DNA of 64,000 nt from Micromonospora olivasterospora (GCF_007830265.1 NZ_VLKE01000001.1:3162001-3226000); one strand, 5' to 3'. Shown: positions 9,678 to 17,598, numbered from the stretch's first letter. The notes: a model not told the origin generated them from the sequence alone. Numbers and translations: made by a program.

Positions 9678-11214
9678 CAACACCGTTGCGTTTAGCGCCG
9701 TGAGCGGGAGGCAAGCCCCTTTTCGAAGATTGTGATGTCGGCGTGGAAGGTGTAGGTCTGCGTGGTTGCGGGGTGCTGTCCGGCGTTCGGGCTGTACTTG
9801 CTGGTCGGGTTCTTGCGGGAGCGGGCCTTGATTCGAGGGCGGCGCCAGGCGGGTAGGAGGTCGGCCAGCGCGGCGTGGCCTATCGTGCCGAGGAGGTCGG
9901 TTGAGCTGCCGGGAAGGATTCCGCTGGCGGTGGTGATCGTGTCGGCGGCGGCGTCGATGAGGACGGTGAAGCTGATCCGGTCCATGTCCAGGCCGGGCTG
10001 GGTGCAGGTGGCGTCTGCTGCCGCGCGGATGAGGGCCTGGTAGGCGGTGAGCAGGGCGTACACCTCCTGCTCGATCCCGGGGATGCTGCGGGAGCGCAGG
10101 ACGCGGCCGTCGAGCATGGTCGCTTTGATCGAGAAATACGTGGTTTCGGCCTGCCAGCGTTCGTGGTAGAGGTCCACGAGTTCGTGGGCGGGGTAGCGGG
10201 TGTGGTCTGTCAGGCTGGTGATCAGCCGCCACTGCTCGCGCCGCAGGCTGCCGTCGGCCAGTGTGACGGTGACCTGCGCTTCGATGACCCGCACCAGGAT
10301 GAGAGCGGGTAGGCTGCCGTAGCCGATGCGGGCCAGGTAGGAGCCGTCGGGTAGGCGACGCTGGATGGTCGGGCAGCGGCGGGCGGATGAGCGGACCAGG
10401 AACTGCGCGCCGCCGGCTTCGACGTCGCGCAGGAATTCCGCGGCGTCGAAGCCGGCGTCGGCCAGCAGCAGCATCGTGCGGTCCAGGACGCCCAGAAGCC
10501 GCCGCGCGTACGCCAGTTCGCCTTCTGTTTCGGGGCCGAAGGCCGCGGCGAGCAGGGCGCGGGTCCCACACTCGATCACCACGAGCAGCCGTAGCAGCGG
10601 GTAGCCGAACTCCAGCTTGTCTCCTACGCGTGTGGGGTAGCGCCAGGTGACCCGTTCCTCGTCGGGCACGTGCAGGTGGGTGCCGTCGATGGCCACGGTA
10701 CGCAGGCCCCGGTAGAACACGCCGGGCTGGCCGAGCAGACCGACGGCACCGGCCAGGGTCTCGAACAGGCGCCGTAGCGGCGCTACTCCGACCCGGCGGC
10801 GAGCGCGTGACAGTGAGGAGATACTCGGCCGCGTCAGGCACAAGCCGGCCAGGGCCGCGGTCAGCTTCCCCCACGTCGCTCGGTAGGAACAGCGTTCGAG
10901 CAGGGCGAGTGCGAGGACGAAGTACACCACGACCCGAGACGGCAGCAGCCGCAGCCGCTTCTCGCGTGTCCCGGTTTCTTCCAGCACCGCGTCGACCAGG
11001 TCGAAGTCGATGATCTGGGTCAACTCGCCCAGATGTCCGGGCGCGTGCACACCCCCGGCTACCTCGATCGACCGGGTGATGACAGACTTCTCCTGCAACG
11101 GGACTCCTGAGGCATGATCTTCTTGCTCGACACAAGTTGATCTATCAGAAGTCCCGTTCGCGTCTTCAAAGTCCCCCTTGACTCATCCGCCGATCGCCAA
11201 ACGCAACGGCGTTG
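9678..11214 (-). mobile_element. Intact IS4-type insertion sequence, about 1.54 kb
   Basis: The ends are 20-bp imperfect inverted repeats: CAACACCGTTGCGTTTAGCG at 9678-9697 and the complement of CAACGCCGTTGCGTTTGGCG at 11195-11214, with two mismatches. A direct repeat CCAGTGACGA lies immediately outside both ends (9668-9677 and 11215-11224). It may extend to 13 bp, because CAA also follows on both sides. Together with one full-length transposase gene this defines a complete element with its target duplication. The perfect duplication suggests a recent insertion. Confidence 0.92.
9692..11098 (-). CDS. IS4-family DDE transposase
   Basis: A 468-residue DDE transposase filling the insertion sequence. 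Candidate catalytic residues are Asp in VAIDGTHLHV, Asp in LLLADAGFDAAEF and Glu in YHERWQAETTYFSIK, the last being the Y-(2)-R-(3)-E-(6)-K signature of IS4 relatives. An N-terminal IS4 insert-like helical domain precedes them. The TTG start has AGGAG five bases upstream, while longer readings in other frames lose the motifs. The frame is intact, so the element may be active. The C-terminal end reaches into the left inverted repeat. Confidence 0.9.
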   Translation of the reverse strand: MQEKSVITRSIEVAGGVHAPGHLGELTQIIDFDLVDAVLEETGTREKRLRLLPSRVVVYFVLALALLERCSYRATWGKLTAALAGLCLTRPSISSLSRARRRVGVAPLRRLFETLAGAVGLLGQPGVFYRGLRTVAIDGTHLHVPDEERVTWRYPTRVGDKLEFGYPLLRLLVVIECGTRALLAAAFGPETEGELAYARRLLGVLDRTMLLLADAGFDAAEFLRDVEAGGAQFLVRSSARRCPTIQRRLPDGSYLARIGYGSLPALILVRVIEAQVTVTLADGSLRREQWRLITSLTDHTRYPAHELVDLYHERWQAETTYFSIKATMLDGRVLRSRSIPGIEQEVYALLTAYQALIRAAADATCTQPGLDMDRISFTVLIDAAADTITTASGILPGSSTDLLGTIGHAALADLLPAWRRPRIKARSRKNPTSKYSPNAGQHPATTQTYTFHADITIFEKGLASRSRR

Positions 11215-11304
11215 CCAGTGACGACAATTGATGATCACCTTGCCTGGCCGTTTGCGCAGATCAGCGCCAAGTGCCGACAGTCGATGACGACGCCAAGACC
11301 ACAG

Positions 11305-11350
11305 GGTTCGAGGACGTAGGTCGACGGTTCGATTCCGTCAGGCGGCTCCG
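11305..11350 (+). other. tRNA-Thr-like 3' end, possible attachment-site remnant
   Basis: GTAGGTC is followed by a perfect T-arm: stem GACGG, loop TTCGATT, stem CCGTC (11323-11339). Then comes AGGCGGCTCC, which looks like a 3' acceptor strand. The variable-loop and T-arm pattern is like actinomycete tRNA-Thr. No matching D-arm, anticodon stem or 5' acceptor strand lies upstream, so this is a tRNA tail, not a gene. Such tails are left where integrative elements insert into tRNA 3' ends. Confidence 0.5.
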
Positions 11351-11352
11351 AG

Positions 11353-11390
11353 TGAGGCCCCGACCAGCATGCCTGCTGGCCGGGGCCTCA
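11353..11390 (+). terminator. Strong hairpin after tRNA-like tail
   Basis: TGAGGCCCCG then CCAGCA pair with TGCTGG then CGGGGCCTCA, with one internal mismatch and a four-base loop. There is no T-tract, as is usual in high-GC actinomycetes. Its place three bases after the tRNA-like tail matches a tRNA transcription terminator that was carried along with the tail. Confidence 0.65.
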
Positions 11391-11393
11391 TGT

Positions 11394-12014
11394 TCATCTA
11401 TGCGGTGTGGAACCGCCTCCCGAAAACCCCCGGTAACGCCTGTGGGCGATCAGGTTCGGCCTGCCTGCGCCGTGGGTGCTTGGAGCTTGTGCCGTGCGCG
11501 GGCGGTGGCCTGGGTCACTCGGCCGGACATCCGGGACGGCTGCATCGGCGACGGCGCCACCTACCCCAGCGGCGTCGAGCACCCTGCACCGACCCTCCTC
11601 GGCTATCCGGCGGATGACCTCCGCACCCACCAGCCGGCCACCGCCGGCGCCACGGGCCGCATCACGAGCGATGCAGGTTTTTACCGGCACATCCCGCAGG
11701 TCGACCGCCACCAGGTTCGCCCCGGCCTGCTTGGCGAGCCGCCGCCACTGCTCCACCGAAGCGTCCGGCAGGTTCGTGTCGTCAACGATCACACTGAGGC
11801 CTGCGCGCAGCAGCGCGAGCACCTGCGCATTCTGCGCGGTGGTCACCGCGTCCTCCTGCCACCGCACACCGATCCTGCGACCATGGCCCATGGCCCGCAG
11901 GTCGTCGCGGTTCACGCGGAAGCGACGCTGAGGATCCTCGGCAACCCATTTTTCGGCGTAGGTGGTCTTACCGGAGCCGGGCAGGCCGCGGGTGATGACA
12001 AGGGCGGGCATCAT
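11394..12014 (-). CDS. P-loop kinase of polynucleotide-kinase type, C-terminus altered
   Basis: Starts MPALVITRGLPGSGKTTYAE with a clear Walker A (GLPGSGKT). RVNRDDLRAMGHG and VIVDDTNLPDASVEQWRRLA follow, which is the usual order in phage-type polynucleotide kinases and related AAA kinases that phosphorylate nucleic-acid ends. GAAGGAGAA lies just before two adjacent ATGs (12014 and 12011), and the second is better spaced. After about residue 150 the sequence turns into Ala/Arg/Pro-rich text lacking family features and ends at the hairpin next to the tRNA tail. The true C-terminus therefore appears lost by recombination at the short repeat found at 11435. Confidence 0.6.
   Translation of the reverse strand: MMPALVITRGLPGSGKTTYAEKWVAEDPQRRFRVNRDDLRAMGHGRRIGVRWQEDAVTTAQNAQVLALLRAGLSVIVDDTNLPDASVEQWRRLAKQAGANLVAVDLRDVPVKTCIARDAARGAGGGRLVGAEVIRRIAEEGRCRVLDAAGVGGAVADAAVPDVRPSDPGHRPRTAQAPSTHGAGRPNLIAHRRYRGFSGGGSTPHR
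11435..11460. repeat. Direct repeat flanking the kinase gene, copy 1
   Basis: A 26-base stretch reading (a)acgcctgtgggcgatcagg and then ttcggc recurs at 12302-12327 with two substitutions, in the same orientation, 867 bp away. The preceding CCCGAAAACCCC tract also resembles sequence at 9647-9656 next to the insertion sequence. The repeats bracket the kinase gene and may mark recombination joints. Confidence 0.55.
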
Positions 12015-12407
12015 TTCTCCTTCGCGGATATGCGCGGCGAACAGCTCCTCCCCGGTCAGCGGCAAACCTAGGGCGCAACCTGGAAGATCTCTGTAACCGG
12101 AACCATCAAGCTCTCCACCGTACTCACGTTCGACGAGGGCCTCATGGTTCACGAGACCGTCGAGCAGCAGACCGTCGCGCGACGCGATGCGGGACTTGTC
12201 GAGAGCGCCAGTGCAGATGTGGGCCGCTGTCAAGTTGTTCGCGGTACGCGCGGTGCCGTACTACTCCTGCCAGTCGTCCATGTTGCGGCGGGCGGCCCGG
12301 TAGCGCCTGTGGGTGATCAGGTTCGGCGGGCTACGCGGTCCGGCAGGGGGCCATGCTCGGCTCAAGCCGCCGTCTCCGAGCCGGGTCAACTCGGCTGAAA
12401 ACGGTTC
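12015..12407. other. Gene-free stretch upstream of kinase
   Basis: No convincing coding sequence on either strand. Bases near the kinase start hold its ribosome site (12015-12022). The in-frame extension upstream (to 12233) has an odd composition and no start with a good ribosome site. The only other structure I see is the direct-repeat copy at 12302. Confidence 0.5.
12302..12327. repeat. Direct repeat flanking the kinase gene, copy 2
   Basis: Second copy of the 26-base repeat at 11435, with two mismatches. It lies in the otherwise gene-free stretch between the kinase and the secreted-protein gene. Confidence 0.55.
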
Positions 12408-12444
12408 GCGCCGAGGCAGGACCCGGGCGGCCCCGCCTCGGCGC
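12408..12444 (-). terminator. Hairpin downstream of secreted-protein gene
   Basis: GCGCCGAGGC (12408-12417) pairs perfectly with GCCTCGGCGC (12435-12444). It lies 13 bases after the stop of the gene at 12457 in its direction of transcription. Confidence 0.65.
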
Positions 12445-12456
12445 TTCTACCACAGG

Positions 12457-12843
12457 TCAGCTCACCGAAAGCTTGAAGTACGGCGATCCAGGAATGCTGC
12501 CATACGTGTTGAACGTGCTCCTCTTCCAGTCGTTGATGTACGCGTAGCCGAGGAAGACCTTGGCGCCGTTGTATCCGTAGACATCAACCCGCTCGCTGCG
12601 GTACTTGCCGAAGTGGACCGAAGTGCACTTGCCCGGGGGCATAACGAACGTGGCGAAGCCGCCCCGATTCACAAATACGAGTTGCGAGCCGTAGTTGCCC
12701 TTGCTGCACACCGTCGTCGTGCCGGTGGACGCGAAGGCCGGAGTCGCGGACGCGAGCGTCCCCACCGTGGCAGCAGCGGCGAGAAGGCCGACAATCTTTG
12801 CTCGCCGCCACCCGCCACGCCGATCCTGAACATTCTTGGCCAT
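12457..12843 (-). CDS. Small secreted protein of unknown function (128 aa)
   Basis: Signal peptide: a basic start (KNVQDRRGGWRRAK), a hydrophobic stretch (IVGLLAAAATVGTLASA) and a probable cleavage near AFAS. The mature part of about 90 residues has two Cys (VCSKGNYG and PPGKCTSVHF) that could form one disulphide, and is rich in Tyr, Phe and Gly, suggesting a small beta-sheet domain. A GGAG-type ribosome site precedes the ATG. The gene stands alone with its own hairpin. I do not recognise the family. Similar orphan exported proteins are common in Micromonospora and Streptomyces. Confidence 0.75.
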   Translation of the reverse strand: MAKNVQDRRGGWRRAKIVGLLAAAATVGTLASATPAFASTGTTTVCSKGNYGSQLVFVNRGGFATFVMPPGKCTSVHFGKYRSERVDVYGYNGAKVFLGYAYINDWKRSTFNTYGSIPGSPYFKLSVS

Positions 12844-13186
12844 GCTGCTCCGCTCCTGTCTGTCCGGTTGCCAGTTGCCTGGCGCATGTTGCGTACACCT
12901 CCCTCACGTGCACAGCTGGAGGATGGTTCACGGCTTCTCTGGTGGAGAAGTGATAGATAAAATCGGGAGTTGTTACGGTGAGTGACGACAATGAGTGCAC
13001 TGCGAGGCTGAGGCTCGCCGGCTCACTGAGCCATTCCGAGTAGCGGTTCATGACGTTCCGTGCTCGGTGGTCAGGCCGTCCCGACGAGGGTGCCATCGAT
13101 GTTGATACGGGAGTACCCGGCCGCCGCTGGAACGACCCCCATCGTCGAATTCGATACCGGTGGGCGGTCGAAGTGGCTCTCGCACG
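12844..13186. other. Intergenic region between secreted protein and SRPBCC gene
   Basis: No supported gene. The AT-richer part near 12940-13000 probably holds the promoter of the leftward secreted-protein gene. A short rightward ATG reading MLIREYPAAAG at 13099 copies the opening of the nearby acetyltransferase (MLIREFTEADW), but runs on without family features. Confidence 0.45.
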
Positions 13187-13221
13187 GGGAGGCCCGGACC
13201 GCGGAGCGGTCCGGGCCTCCC
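13187..13221 (-). terminator. Perfect 14-bp stem terminator
   Basis: GGGAGGCCCGGACC (13187-13200) pairs perfectly with GGTCCGGGCCTCCC (13208-13221) around a 7-base loop, 14 bases past the stop of the SRPBCC gene. Confidence 0.75.
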
Positions 13222-13235
13222 GGGTGGACGCAGGG

Positions 13236-13760
13236 TCAGCTCAGGCGACCGCTGTCGCCCAGGGTGCCCGCGGCGTACTCGGCACCGGGGGTGCCGAGCC
13301 GGCGGCCCTCGTCGATCGTGCCGCGCCAGGCGCCCGTCTCGACGCCCCGGCCCTCGATGTACTCCTTGAACCGCTCCAGGTCGCCCTCGGCCCGTTTCTC
13401 GACGATGTGCAGCTTGTCGCCGACCTGCTCGATGGCACCCTCCGGCTCGTACTCGAGGAAGAGCTTCACCATCGTGCGGTCGACGCCCACGGGCTGGAAG
13501 TGGACGGCGCCGGCGTTGGTCGCACCCTCGGTCGCCGCCCAGGCCACCTTGCGGTCGGGCACCTGCTCAAGGATCTTGGCGTCCCACTCGCGCTTCACTC
13601 CGGCGATCTCGGCGATCCAGTGCATCCGCCGGTCGTCGAGCTGGCGCACCTCCTTGACGCCGCCCATGAACTTCGGGAACTCCTCGAACTGCGTCCACTG
13701 GTTGTACGCGGTGCTGACCGGAACGTTCACCTCGACGGACTTCTCGACCCTGGTAGTCAT
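13236..13760 (-). CDS. SRPBCC-family (polyketide cyclase/dehydrase-like) protein
   Basis: A 174-residue protein beginning MTTRVEKSVEVNVPVSTAYN. It then has QWTQFEEFPKFMGGVKEV and WDAKILEQVPDRKVAWAA, the normal order of SRPBCC (START-like) helix-grip proteins, which bind small hydrophobic ligands. The C-terminal segment after KEYIEGRG is Gly/Thr-rich and probably disordered. I chose the ATG at 13760 because AAGGAG precedes it; an upstream extension is Arg/Pro-rich and implausible. Close relatives in actinomycetes are stand-alone proteins of unknown ligand, so no specific reaction is claimed. Confidence 0.85.
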   Translation of the reverse strand: MTTRVEKSVEVNVPVSTAYNQWTQFEEFPKFMGGVKEVRQLDDRRMHWIAEIAGVKREWDAKILEQVPDRKVAWAATEGATNAGAVHFQPVGVDRTMVKLFLEYEPEGAIEQVGDKLHIVEKRAEGDLERFKEYIEGRGVETGAWRGTIDEGRRLGTPGAEYAAGTLGDSGRLS

Positions 13761-13886
13761 GATCACTCCTTCGGGTGGGTCTTGGTGCTCTCGTCTCGGA
13801 GAGCTTTCGCGTCCACCAGGAGTCCTACCCCGGGTCGGTGGCCCCAAACAGGTCCAATGGGGACGCCGCTCACACTGACGCGGCGG

Positions 13887-14372
13887 TCAGAAGTCGCAGT
13901 ACATGACGTGCAGCCCGACCCGTCCCCTCGCCGGGTGGGCGAACGCCCCGGGCACGGTGCCGACGATCTCGAACCCGTGCCGCCGGTACAGCTCCACCGC
14001 CGCGTGGTTCGTCTCGACCACCGCGTTGAACTGCATCCCGGCGTAGCCGCGCCCGCGCGCCCAGTCCAGCGCGTCCCGGCACAGGGCCGTGCCGACCCCG
14101 CGCCCGCGCGCCTCCGCCGCGACCATGAAGCTCGCCGTGGCGACGTGCGAGCCGGGACCCGGCCGGTTGGTGCCCATCTTGGCCGTGCCGAGGACCCGGT
14201 CGCCCTCGACCGCCACGACGGTCCGCCCGGGCGGGCGCTCCACCCACATCCCGTACGCCTGCTCGGCGGTCATCGCCGGGTCGTACGGGAAGGTCTCCTC
14301 GGCCCGGACCACCTCGCTGACGATCGGCCAGACCTGGGCCCAGTCGGCCTCGGTGAACTCGCGGATCAGCAC
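13887..14372 (-). CDS. GNAT-family N-acetyltransferase
   Basis: 161 residues, MLIREFTEADWAQVWPIV onward. It carries the GNAT core: the strand VLGTAKMGTN, motif A AARGRGVGTALCRDALDWA with the acetyl-CoA loop R-G-x-G-x-G/A, and motif B NHAAVELYRRHGFEIVG. The protein therefore transfers an acetyl group from acetyl-CoA to an amine. The substrate cannot be deduced. It is transcribed alone, convergent with nothing, and a shared-composition hairpin lies just upstream of its start. Confidence 0.88.
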   Translation of the reverse strand: MLIREFTEADWAQVWPIVSEVVRAEETFPYDPAMTAEQAYGMWVERPPGRTVVAVEGDRVLGTAKMGTNRPGPGSHVATASFMVAAEARGRGVGTALCRDALDWARGRGYAGMQFNAVVETNHAAVELYRRHGFEIVGTVPGAFAHPARGRVGLHVMYCDF

Positions 14373-14437
14373 GGGGGCCGACGCTAACAGGGGCGGCCGG
14401 GCCGCGCCGAGCCGTTTCCGGCCGTGGAAGACGACGA

Positions 14438-14469
14438 GAGGCCCGGGCCGACGCGCCGACCCGGGCCTC
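14438..14469. terminator. Hairpin between acetyltransferase and PPOX gene
   Basis: GAGGCCCGGG (14438-14447) pairs perfectly with CCCGGGCCTC (14460-14469). It follows the leftward PPOX gene region. The stretch from 14470 to 14654 between them holds only a short open remnant ending in NFFRLENPDREDG. Confidence 0.6.
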
Positions 14470-14654
14470 CGCTCGGTGTTCCCCTCGCCGCTCAGCCGTC
14501 CTCGCGGTCCGGGTTCTCCAGCCGGAAGAAGTTGCTCTGCCGCCCGTCGGAGCGCTGCGGGTATCAGCCGCAGCTCTGGGCCGTCGCCGGTATCAGTACC
14601 CTGAGCCGCCGGCCCAAACGTCCCCTCCCGGCCGGACCTGCGCCGAGCCCGCCC

Positions 14655-15272
14655 TCAGGTGTAGATGGACTCGACGTACTGCGGACCGTAGTGGCGCTCC
14701 AGCTCCGCCAGGCTCTCCGGCGGCGCCTCGACCGTCTTGACGAGCCGGGCCCGGGACGGCAGGACGTCCGGGTGCCAGGTTTCCGGCTGCCACAGCCGCG
14801 ACCGCAGGAACGCCTTGGCGCAGTGGTAGAAGACCTGCTCGACCTCGACGACGATCGCGAGCACCGGGCGGTGGCCCTTGACCACCATGTCGTCGAAGAA
14901 CGGCGCGTCCCGCACCAGGCGGGCCCGGCCGTTGATCCGCAGGGTGTCCGTCCGGCCCGGGATCAGGTAGATCAGGCCGACGTGCGGGTTGTCGAGGATG
15001 TTGCGGTAGCCGTCCGCCCGCCGGTTGCCGGGGCGCTCGGGGATCGCGATGGTCCGGTCGTCCAGGACGAGGGTGAAGCCTGGCGGGTCGCCCTTCGGGG
15101 AGACGTCGCAGGTGCCGTCCGCGCCGGCCGTGGCGACGAGGCAGAACGGCGCGGCGGCCAGCCACTGCCGGTCCAGCTCGTGCAGGGTCGTCCGTTCCTT
15201 GTGCGCCGCGCGGGGCGTCGGCGTCCCCAGCAGCTCGCGCAGCTCCTCGTGCGAGGTGATCTCCACCGTCAC
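14655..15272 (-). CDS. FMN-binding PPOX-type flavoprotein (MSMEG_1061-like)
   Basis: 205 residues from a GTG at 15272 with GGGGGAGG upstream. Pyridoxamine-phosphate-oxidase-like split barrel: FCLVATAGADGTCDVSPKGD, then ERPGNRRADGYRNILDNPHV, then LIYLIPGRTDTLRINGRARL. The overall order fits the subgroup named after MSMEG_1061, which bind FMN and whose substrates are unknown. The C-terminal HCAKAFLRSRLWQP segment is typical of that subgroup. A longer upstream reading to 15452 lacks a ribosome site. It is divergent from the DUF2231 gene, sharing the 160-bp gap as promoter space. Confidence 0.87.
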   Translation of the reverse strand: MTVEITSHEELRELLGTPTPRAAHKERTTLHELDRQWLAAAPFCLVATAGADGTCDVSPKGDPPGFTLVLDDRTIAIPERPGNRRADGYRNILDNPHVGLIYLIPGRTDTLRINGRARLVRDAPFFDDMVVKGHRPVLAIVVEVEQVFYHCAKAFLRSRLWQPETWHPDVLPSRARLVKTVEAPPESLAELERHYGPQYVESIYT

Positions 15273-15435
15273 GTCATCCTCCCCCGACCGTTGACCTCGG
15301 TGGCGGCGTGCGGCCCGGTGCCGTAGGCCCCCGTCCGCCCAGCCTAGGCAAGCGCGTCGAGCGCGAGGTTTGTGTACCGGTGCGCCGGGTACCGCCTCGA
15401 CCGGCGCGTCGGAGAACCGACCAACGGAGGTCGCG

Positions 15436-15921
15436 ATGGAGAGCCGACTCAAGGTGCTCGGTCACCCCGTGCATCCCATGCTGATTCCATTCCCCGTCGG
15501 CCTGCTGGTCACCGCGGTGATCTTCGACGTCATCGATGCCCTCGGCGGCCCGAAGTTCCTCGGCGAGGTGGCGTACTGGAACATCCTGGTCGGCCTGATC
15601 GGTGGACTGCTGGCCGCGGGGGCCGGGGCGTTCGACCTGCTGGCCATCCCCACCGGGACCCGCGCCAAGCGGGTGGCGCTCAGCCACGCCGCCGCGAACC
15701 TCGCGGTGATCCTGCTCTTCGCCGCCGTGTGGGTGGTCCGGCTCAACTCCGAGTACCGGACGGCCGGTGGCGCGCTGATCGCCATCGAGGTGGTCGCGCT
15801 GGCCATCCTCGGCGCCAGCGCCTGGCTCGGCGGGGAACTGGTCGACCGGCTCGGCGTCGGCGTCAACCGGGAGGCCAACCTCGACGCGCCCAGCTCACTG
15901 CGGCCCCCGGCGGCCCGCTGA
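15436..15921 (+). CDS. DUF2231-family membrane protein
   Basis: 161 residues from an ATG with GGAGG spaced six bases upstream. It starts MESRLKVLGHPVHPMLIPFP, where the GHPVHPML motif is diagnostic of DUF2231. Four hydrophobic helices follow: around VGLLVTAVIFDVI, ILVGLIGGLLAAGAGAFDLL, ANLAVILLFAAVWVV and LIAIEVVALAILGASAW. Conserved histidines in the first motif suggest metal or haem contact in the family, but the function is not established. It is followed after 18 bp by the Hsp20 gene, so the two probably share a transcript. Confidence 0.88.
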   Translation: MESRLKVLGHPVHPMLIPFPVGLLVTAVIFDVIDALGGPKFLGEVAYWNILVGLIGGLLAAGAGAFDLLAIPTGTRAKRVALSHAAANLAVILLFAAVWVVRLNSEYRTAGGALIAIEVVALAILGASAWLGGELVDRLGVGVNREANLDAPSSLRPPAAR

Positions 15922-15939
15922 CGGATGGGAGACGTGCGA

Positions 15940-16488
15940 ATGAGCGAACAGTCCAGCGGTGGCGGCGGCCTCGGCCGGGCCTGGCGCGGGCGGCAGCAGG
16001 GCTGGGACCCGATGGGCGAGCTGCACTCGCTGCGGTCCGAGCTGAGCCGGCTCGTCGGCGGTGGGCGGTCCGCCCTGCCCGAGGTGGAGCTGGTGGAGAC
16101 CGCCGAGGGCTGGGAGGCGATCGTACGGCTGCCCGGCGTCGCCCCGGAGGAGGTGGCCGTCGAGCTGGAGGAGCGCGAGCTGTGCGTCCGGGCCCGCTCG
16201 GAGGCCGAGGTCAACGCTGACCAGGGCATCCCCGGCGGGTTCACCACCCGCGGCTTCGAGTACCGGATCGACCTGCCGTCGCGGGTGGACCCGGAGCGCG
16301 TCGACGCGGTGATGGACCACGGGCTGCTCCGCGTCCAGCTGCCCCGGGCGGCCCGGCCCGCGCCACGCACCATCACCATCGGCCGTGCCGGCCACCGGAC
16401 GGCGGCCGGCAGCACCAGCCCCGCCGACCCGGCCGCCGACCGGGAACTGCACCGCCCGGACACCGCCGACGAGATCGACCGGCCGTAA
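15940..16488 (+). CDS. Hsp20 / alpha-crystallin small heat-shock protein
   Basis: 182 residues. A Gly/Arg-rich N-terminal arm is followed by an alpha-crystallin domain (about residues 45-140): VELVETAEGWEAIVRLPGV, VAVELEERELCVRA, YRIDLPSRVDPERVDAVMDH and GLLRVQLPRA. The Pro/Asp-rich tail is disordered. It is an ATP-independent holdase that keeps unfolding proteins soluble and is usually oligomeric in the cytoplasm. I chose the ATG at 15940 because GGGAG precedes it; an in-frame ATG at 15925 has no ribosome site. Coupling to the DUF2231 gene suggests a stress-response unit. Confidence 0.88.
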   Translation: MSEQSSGGGGLGRAWRGRQQGWDPMGELHSLRSELSRLVGGGRSALPEVELVETAEGWEAIVRLPGVAPEEVAVELEERELCVRARSEAEVNADQGIPGGFTTRGFEYRIDLPSRVDPERVDAVMDHGLLRVQLPRAARPAPRTITIGRAGHRTAAGSTSPADPAADRELHRPDTADEIDRP

Positions 16489-16491
16489 CGC

Positions 16492-17595
16492 GTGGGCGTC
16501 CCGTCCCCGCTCGGCCCGGTCGGCGAACGCGTACCCGACGTCGCGCGGATCGCCGTACTGCGCGCGAACGCGCTCGGCGACTTCATCTTCGTCCTGCCCG
16601 CGTTGGACGCGCTGCGCGCCGCGTACCCGGGGGCGGAGATCGTGCTGCTCGGCGCGCCCTGGCACGCGGAGCTCTGGCGCGACCGGCCCGGCCCGGTGGA
16701 CCGGGTGCTGGTGGTCCCGCCGGCGCCCGGCATCCGGGGGCCCGACCCGGGCGAGCCGGAGACCCCGATGGCGGCGTTCCTGGCGGCGGCCCGCGAGGAA
16801 CGCTTCGACCTGGCGCTGCAGGTGCACGGCGGCGGCGGCAACTCCAACCCGGTCGTGGCCGGCCTCGGGGCCCGGGTCACCGCCGGGCTGCGGGCCGAGG
16901 ACGCGCCGCCGCTGGACCGCTGGATCCGGTACGTCTACTACCAGCACGAGGTGCTGCGCTACCTGGAGGTGGCCGCCCTGGTCGGGGCGCCCGCCACCAC
17001 GATCGTCCCGACGCTGGCGGTCACGGAGGCCGACCGGGCCGAGGCGGCGCGGGTGCTCGGCGAGCCGACGCGGCCCCGGGTGGCGCTGCACCCGGGTGCC
17101 ACCGACACCCGCCGGCGTTGGCCGGCGGAGCGCTTCGCCGAGGTCGCCCGCGCCCTGGTCGGCGACGGCTGCGAGGTGCTGGTCACCGGCAGCCCGGCGG
17201 AGCGGGAGGTCGTGGACCGGGTGGTCGCGGCGGCCGGGGTGCCGGTCCGGCCGCAGGTCGGCACGCTCAGCCTCGGCGGGCTGGCCGCCTGCTACGCGGG
17301 CTGCGCGCTCGTCGTCGCCAATGACACCGGCCCGCTGCACCTGGCCGCCGCCGTCGGCGCGGCCACGGTGGGGATCTACTGGATCGGCAACATGATCAAC
17401 ACGGGGCACCCGCTGCGCGGTCGGCACCGCCCGATCGCCTCCTGGACGGTGCACTGCCCGGTCTGCGGGGTCGACTGCACCCCGGGGATCTACCCGCACC
17501 GCCCCGGCGACGGCGAGTGCCCGCACCGCGACTCGTTCGTCGGGGACGTGCCGGTCGTCGAGGTGGTGGAGGCGGCCCGCGAGCTGCTGGCGTGA
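16492..17595 (+). CDS. Glycosyltransferase family 9 (heptosyltransferase-like)
   Basis: 367 residues from a GTG four bases after the Hsp20 stop. The family is that of ADP-heptose transferases: IAVLRANALGDFIFVLPALD at the N-terminus, LALQVHGGGGNSNPVVAGLG, VALHPGATDTRRRWP and the nucleotide-sugar site ALVVANDTGPLHLAAAVGA. The C-terminal VHCPVCGVDCTPGIYP with several Cys may bind metal and is an addition to the core. It transfers a sugar, probably a heptose, from an ADP-sugar. It faces the GT2 and HldE-like genes, which could make that donor, so the three form one sugar locus. Confidence 0.88.
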   Translation: MGVPSPLGPVGERVPDVARIAVLRANALGDFIFVLPALDALRAAYPGAEIVLLGAPWHAELWRDRPGPVDRVLVVPPAPGIRGPDPGEPETPMAAFLAAAREERFDLALQVHGGGGNSNPVVAGLGARVTAGLRAEDAPPLDRWIRYVYYQHEVLRYLEVAALVGAPATTIVPTLAVTEADRAEAARVLGEPTRPRVALHPGATDTRRRWPAERFAEVARALVGDGCEVLVTGSPAEREVVDRVVAAAGVPVRPQVGTLSLGGLAACYAGCALVVANDTGPLHLAAAVGAATVGIYWIGNMINTGHPLRGRHRPIASWTVHCPVCGVDCTPGIYPHRPGDGECPHRDSFVGDVPVVEVVEAARELLA

Positions 17596-17598
17596 CGC

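Noticed and set aside
13099..13180. Forward MLIREYPAAAG reading that resembles the start of the acetyltransferase
   Set aside because: Similarity covers only five or six residues and the continuation has no GNAT features. Chance or a tiny duplicate.
14492..14570. Short reverse open stretch ending NFFRLENPDREDG
   Set aside because: Gene-like wording over about 23 codons only, with a stop upstream and no start. Too short to call a gene relic with confidence.
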